From positions 1 to 6,482 of the forward strand of contig CBDTTW010000178.1 in NCBI GenBank assembly GCA_965363675.1: a DNA stretch of 6,482 nucleotides. Reading direction: 5' to 3'. Below are positions 5,211 to 6,482 of the stretch, piece by piece. Each line of letters starts with the position of its first letter. The first letter of the stretch is position 1. A program made the position numbers and the translations under genes. The stretch is from CBDTTW01 sp965363675 (GTDB lineage Bacteria; Bacteroidota; Rhodothermia; Rhodothermales; DASSAV01). The notes beneath the pieces are model-generated. The model searched no databases. It was not told the origin of the DNA and was given only the letters and a program-made list of their open reading frames with translations.

Positions 5211-6482
5211 CTACGCCTCATTGTACTGATCGGGCAGATCGTTCTCGTAGAGCACCACGTCGCCCTCGCGCAGCTCGGCCCGCAGAAACGCCTGGGCGTC
5301 GAAAAACGAGTTGAAGATGCGCGTCTTTTCAGGCGGGAACCCGCGCGCCGCCAGGCCGTCCTGGAGGGGCTTCGTCTGCTTCTCGCCGATGAGCACGGCT
5401 AGATCTACATGGTCGGCGATATGCTCGCCGAGGATGCGGTTCTCCTCGTACTGCCGCTCGCCCAGTTCTACCATGCCCGGCGTGACGATGATGCGCCGCC
5501 CGGAGGTGAACTGCCCCAGGATTTCGACGGCGTTGCGCGCCCCGACGGGGTTGGAGTTGAAGGCGTCGTCGATGATGGTGGCGCGGCCGTCGTGGCGCAG
5601 TTGCAGGCGGTGCTCGATGGGTTCGATGCGCGCCACCGCGTGGGCGATCTGGCGCAGGCGCAAGCCCAGGTGCAGCCCTACGGCCACGCCCAACAGGATG
5701 TTCAGGATGTTGTGCCGCCCCAGCAAGCGCGTGCGGAACTCCTGCGCGTGGCCCTCGGCGTCGCGCACCGTAAAGGCCGCGCCCTCGGCGTCGTAGCGGA
5801 TGCCGGAGGCGCTGACCTCGGCGGCGGCTCCCTCGACGGAGACGCGCCAGACCGGCCCGCTTGCCTGCCCGACCATTGCGGCCACGTACGGGTTGTCGGC
5901 GTTGAGCACGGCCGCGCCGCCGGGCTTCGTCAGGCGGATGAGGCTGCCCTTTTCCTCGGCGATGCTTTCGATAGGCCCCATCGTTTCGAGGTGCGCGACC
6001 CCCACCGACGTGACCACGCCGATATCCGGCTGCGCGATGGCGCACAGCTCGGCGATGTCGCCCCGGTAGCGGGCGCCCATCTCCAGAATGACCACCTGAT
6101 GCTCGGGCTGCAACTGCTGGTTGAGCACGATGCAAATGCCCATCGGGGTGTTGTACGACGCCGGCGAGGCCAGCACGTTGAAACGCTGCTTCAGGATCTC
6201 GGCGATGATGAACTTGACGCTTGTCTTGCCGTACGAGCCCGTGATCCCGATAACCGTCAGGTCGGGGCGCGCGGCGAGGGCGGCCCGCGCCCGGCGTTTG
6301 TAGCCCTCCTGGATGCGGCGCTCGACGGGCTTCATGAGCCAGCCGGCCTTGAGCGTCCAGAGCGGCGCGCCGAAGTCGGCCAGCAGCCACCCGAGCAGAT
6401 ACGGCAGGAAGCCTTGCAGCCGCCCATCGGCCAGGCCCAGGGCGGCGCCCGCCGCCGCCGGCAAGGCCGTCAGCACGCCCGC
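5211..6482 (-). CDS. murF: MurF-like Mur ligase with N-terminal membrane segments (5' end beyond window)
   Basis: The frame is open to the window edge; the GTG at 6476 is only an internal codon, so numbering here starts at that codon (421 residues seen). It is an ATP-dependent amide ligase of the Mur family, most like MurF, which adds D-Ala-D-Ala to UDP-MurNAc-tripeptide. Hydrophobic stretches (2-16 and 20-40) are followed by a basic helix PVERRIQEGYKRRA (50-63), then the P-loop ITGSYGKTS (78-86), SYNTPMG (107-113), LEMGARYRGDI (131-141), HLETMG (162-167), the probable carbamylated Lys176 in EEKGS, HNILN (255-259) and DDAFNSNP (303-310). The usual MurF N-terminal uridine-binding domain is not visible; membrane segments take its place. 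The C-terminus ends in LYENDLPDQYNEA rather than the canonical KGS-type ending. I recall similar membrane-linked Mur ligases in Clostridia and some other phyla. The exact substrate is therefore uncertain. rnhB follows after 2 bp. Confidence 0.85.
   Translation of the reverse strand, partial: AGVLTALPAAAGAALGLADGRLQGFLPYLLGWLLADFGAPLWTLKAGWLMKPVERRIQEGYKRRARAALAARPDLTVIGITGSYGKTSVKFIIAEILKQRFNVLASPASYNTPMGICIVLNQQLQPEHQVVILEMGARYRGDIAELCAIAQPDIGVVTSVGVAHLETMGPIESIAEEKGSLIRLTKPGGAAVLNADNPYVAAMVGQASGPVWRVSVEGAAAEVSASGIRYDAEGAAFTVRDAEGHAQEFRTRLLGRHNILNILLGVAVGLHLGLRLRQIAHAVARIEPIEHRLQLRHDGRATIIDDAFNSNPVGARNAVEILGQFTSGRRIIVTPGMVELGERQYEENRILGEHIADHVDLAVLIGEKQTKPLQDGLAARGFPPEKTRIFNSFFDAQAFLRAELREGDVVLYENDLPDQYNEA

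Noticed and set aside
1..6482. tRNA, rRNA, riboswitch, CRISPR, insertion sequence or defence system
   Set aside because: I looked for repeats at regular spacing, terminal inverted repeats, transposase or nuclease-like proteins and structured RNA in the gaps and found none; nearly all bases are within recognised genes.

Overview
This is a GC-rich bacterial stretch packed with housekeeping and metabolic genes, seven recognisable proteins plus one small unrecognised membrane protein. Six of the seven, and the small gene, read on the minus strand; aroK is the only plus-strand gene. A YpdA-type bacillithiol disulfide reductase, high GC, mostly weak or absent Shine-Dalgarno sequences and an unusual membrane-linked MurF-like ligase would fit a GC-rich member of the Bacteroidota/Rhodothermota (Salinibacter/Rhodothermus-like) or, less likely, Deinococcota. 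This placement is inference; no rRNA or other phylogenetic marker is present.

Reading in the direction of minus-strand transcription (right to left): a murF-like Mur ligase (5211-6482, 5' end cut by the window) is followed after 2 bp by rnhB (4591-5208), so these two are very likely co-transcribed. aroK (3994-4608, plus strand) runs into the end of rnhB with an 18-bp tail-to-tail overlap, and its start codon overlaps that of truA (3237-3995, minus) head-to-head in the four bases CATG. A 179-bp gap (3058-3236) follows truA, with a weak inverted repeat and a possible promoter. Then comes a compact minus-strand group: a 62-residue two-helix membrane protein (2869-3057), an arginine deiminase (1496-2845), the tRNA adenosine deaminase tadA (1032-1499, ATGA overlap with the deiminase) and a YpdA-like flavoprotein (34-996). 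Gaps of 23, -4 and 35 bp suggest one operon.

Functionally the window mixes cell-wall precursor synthesis (MurF-like), RNA/DNA hybrid repair (RNase HII), aromatic amino acid synthesis (shikimate kinase), tRNA modification (TruA, TadA), arginine breakdown and low-molecular-weight thiol redox. I see no mobile element, CRISPR, tRNA, rRNA, defence cassette or convincing new system. The points most worth a second look are the non-canonical MurF architecture (membrane segments at the N-terminus, altered C-terminal motif), the Ile in place of the Cys14 of Firmicute YpdA, the head-to-head overlapping start codons of truA and aroK, and the orphan arginine deiminase whose N-terminus is encoded over slippage-prone homopolymers.
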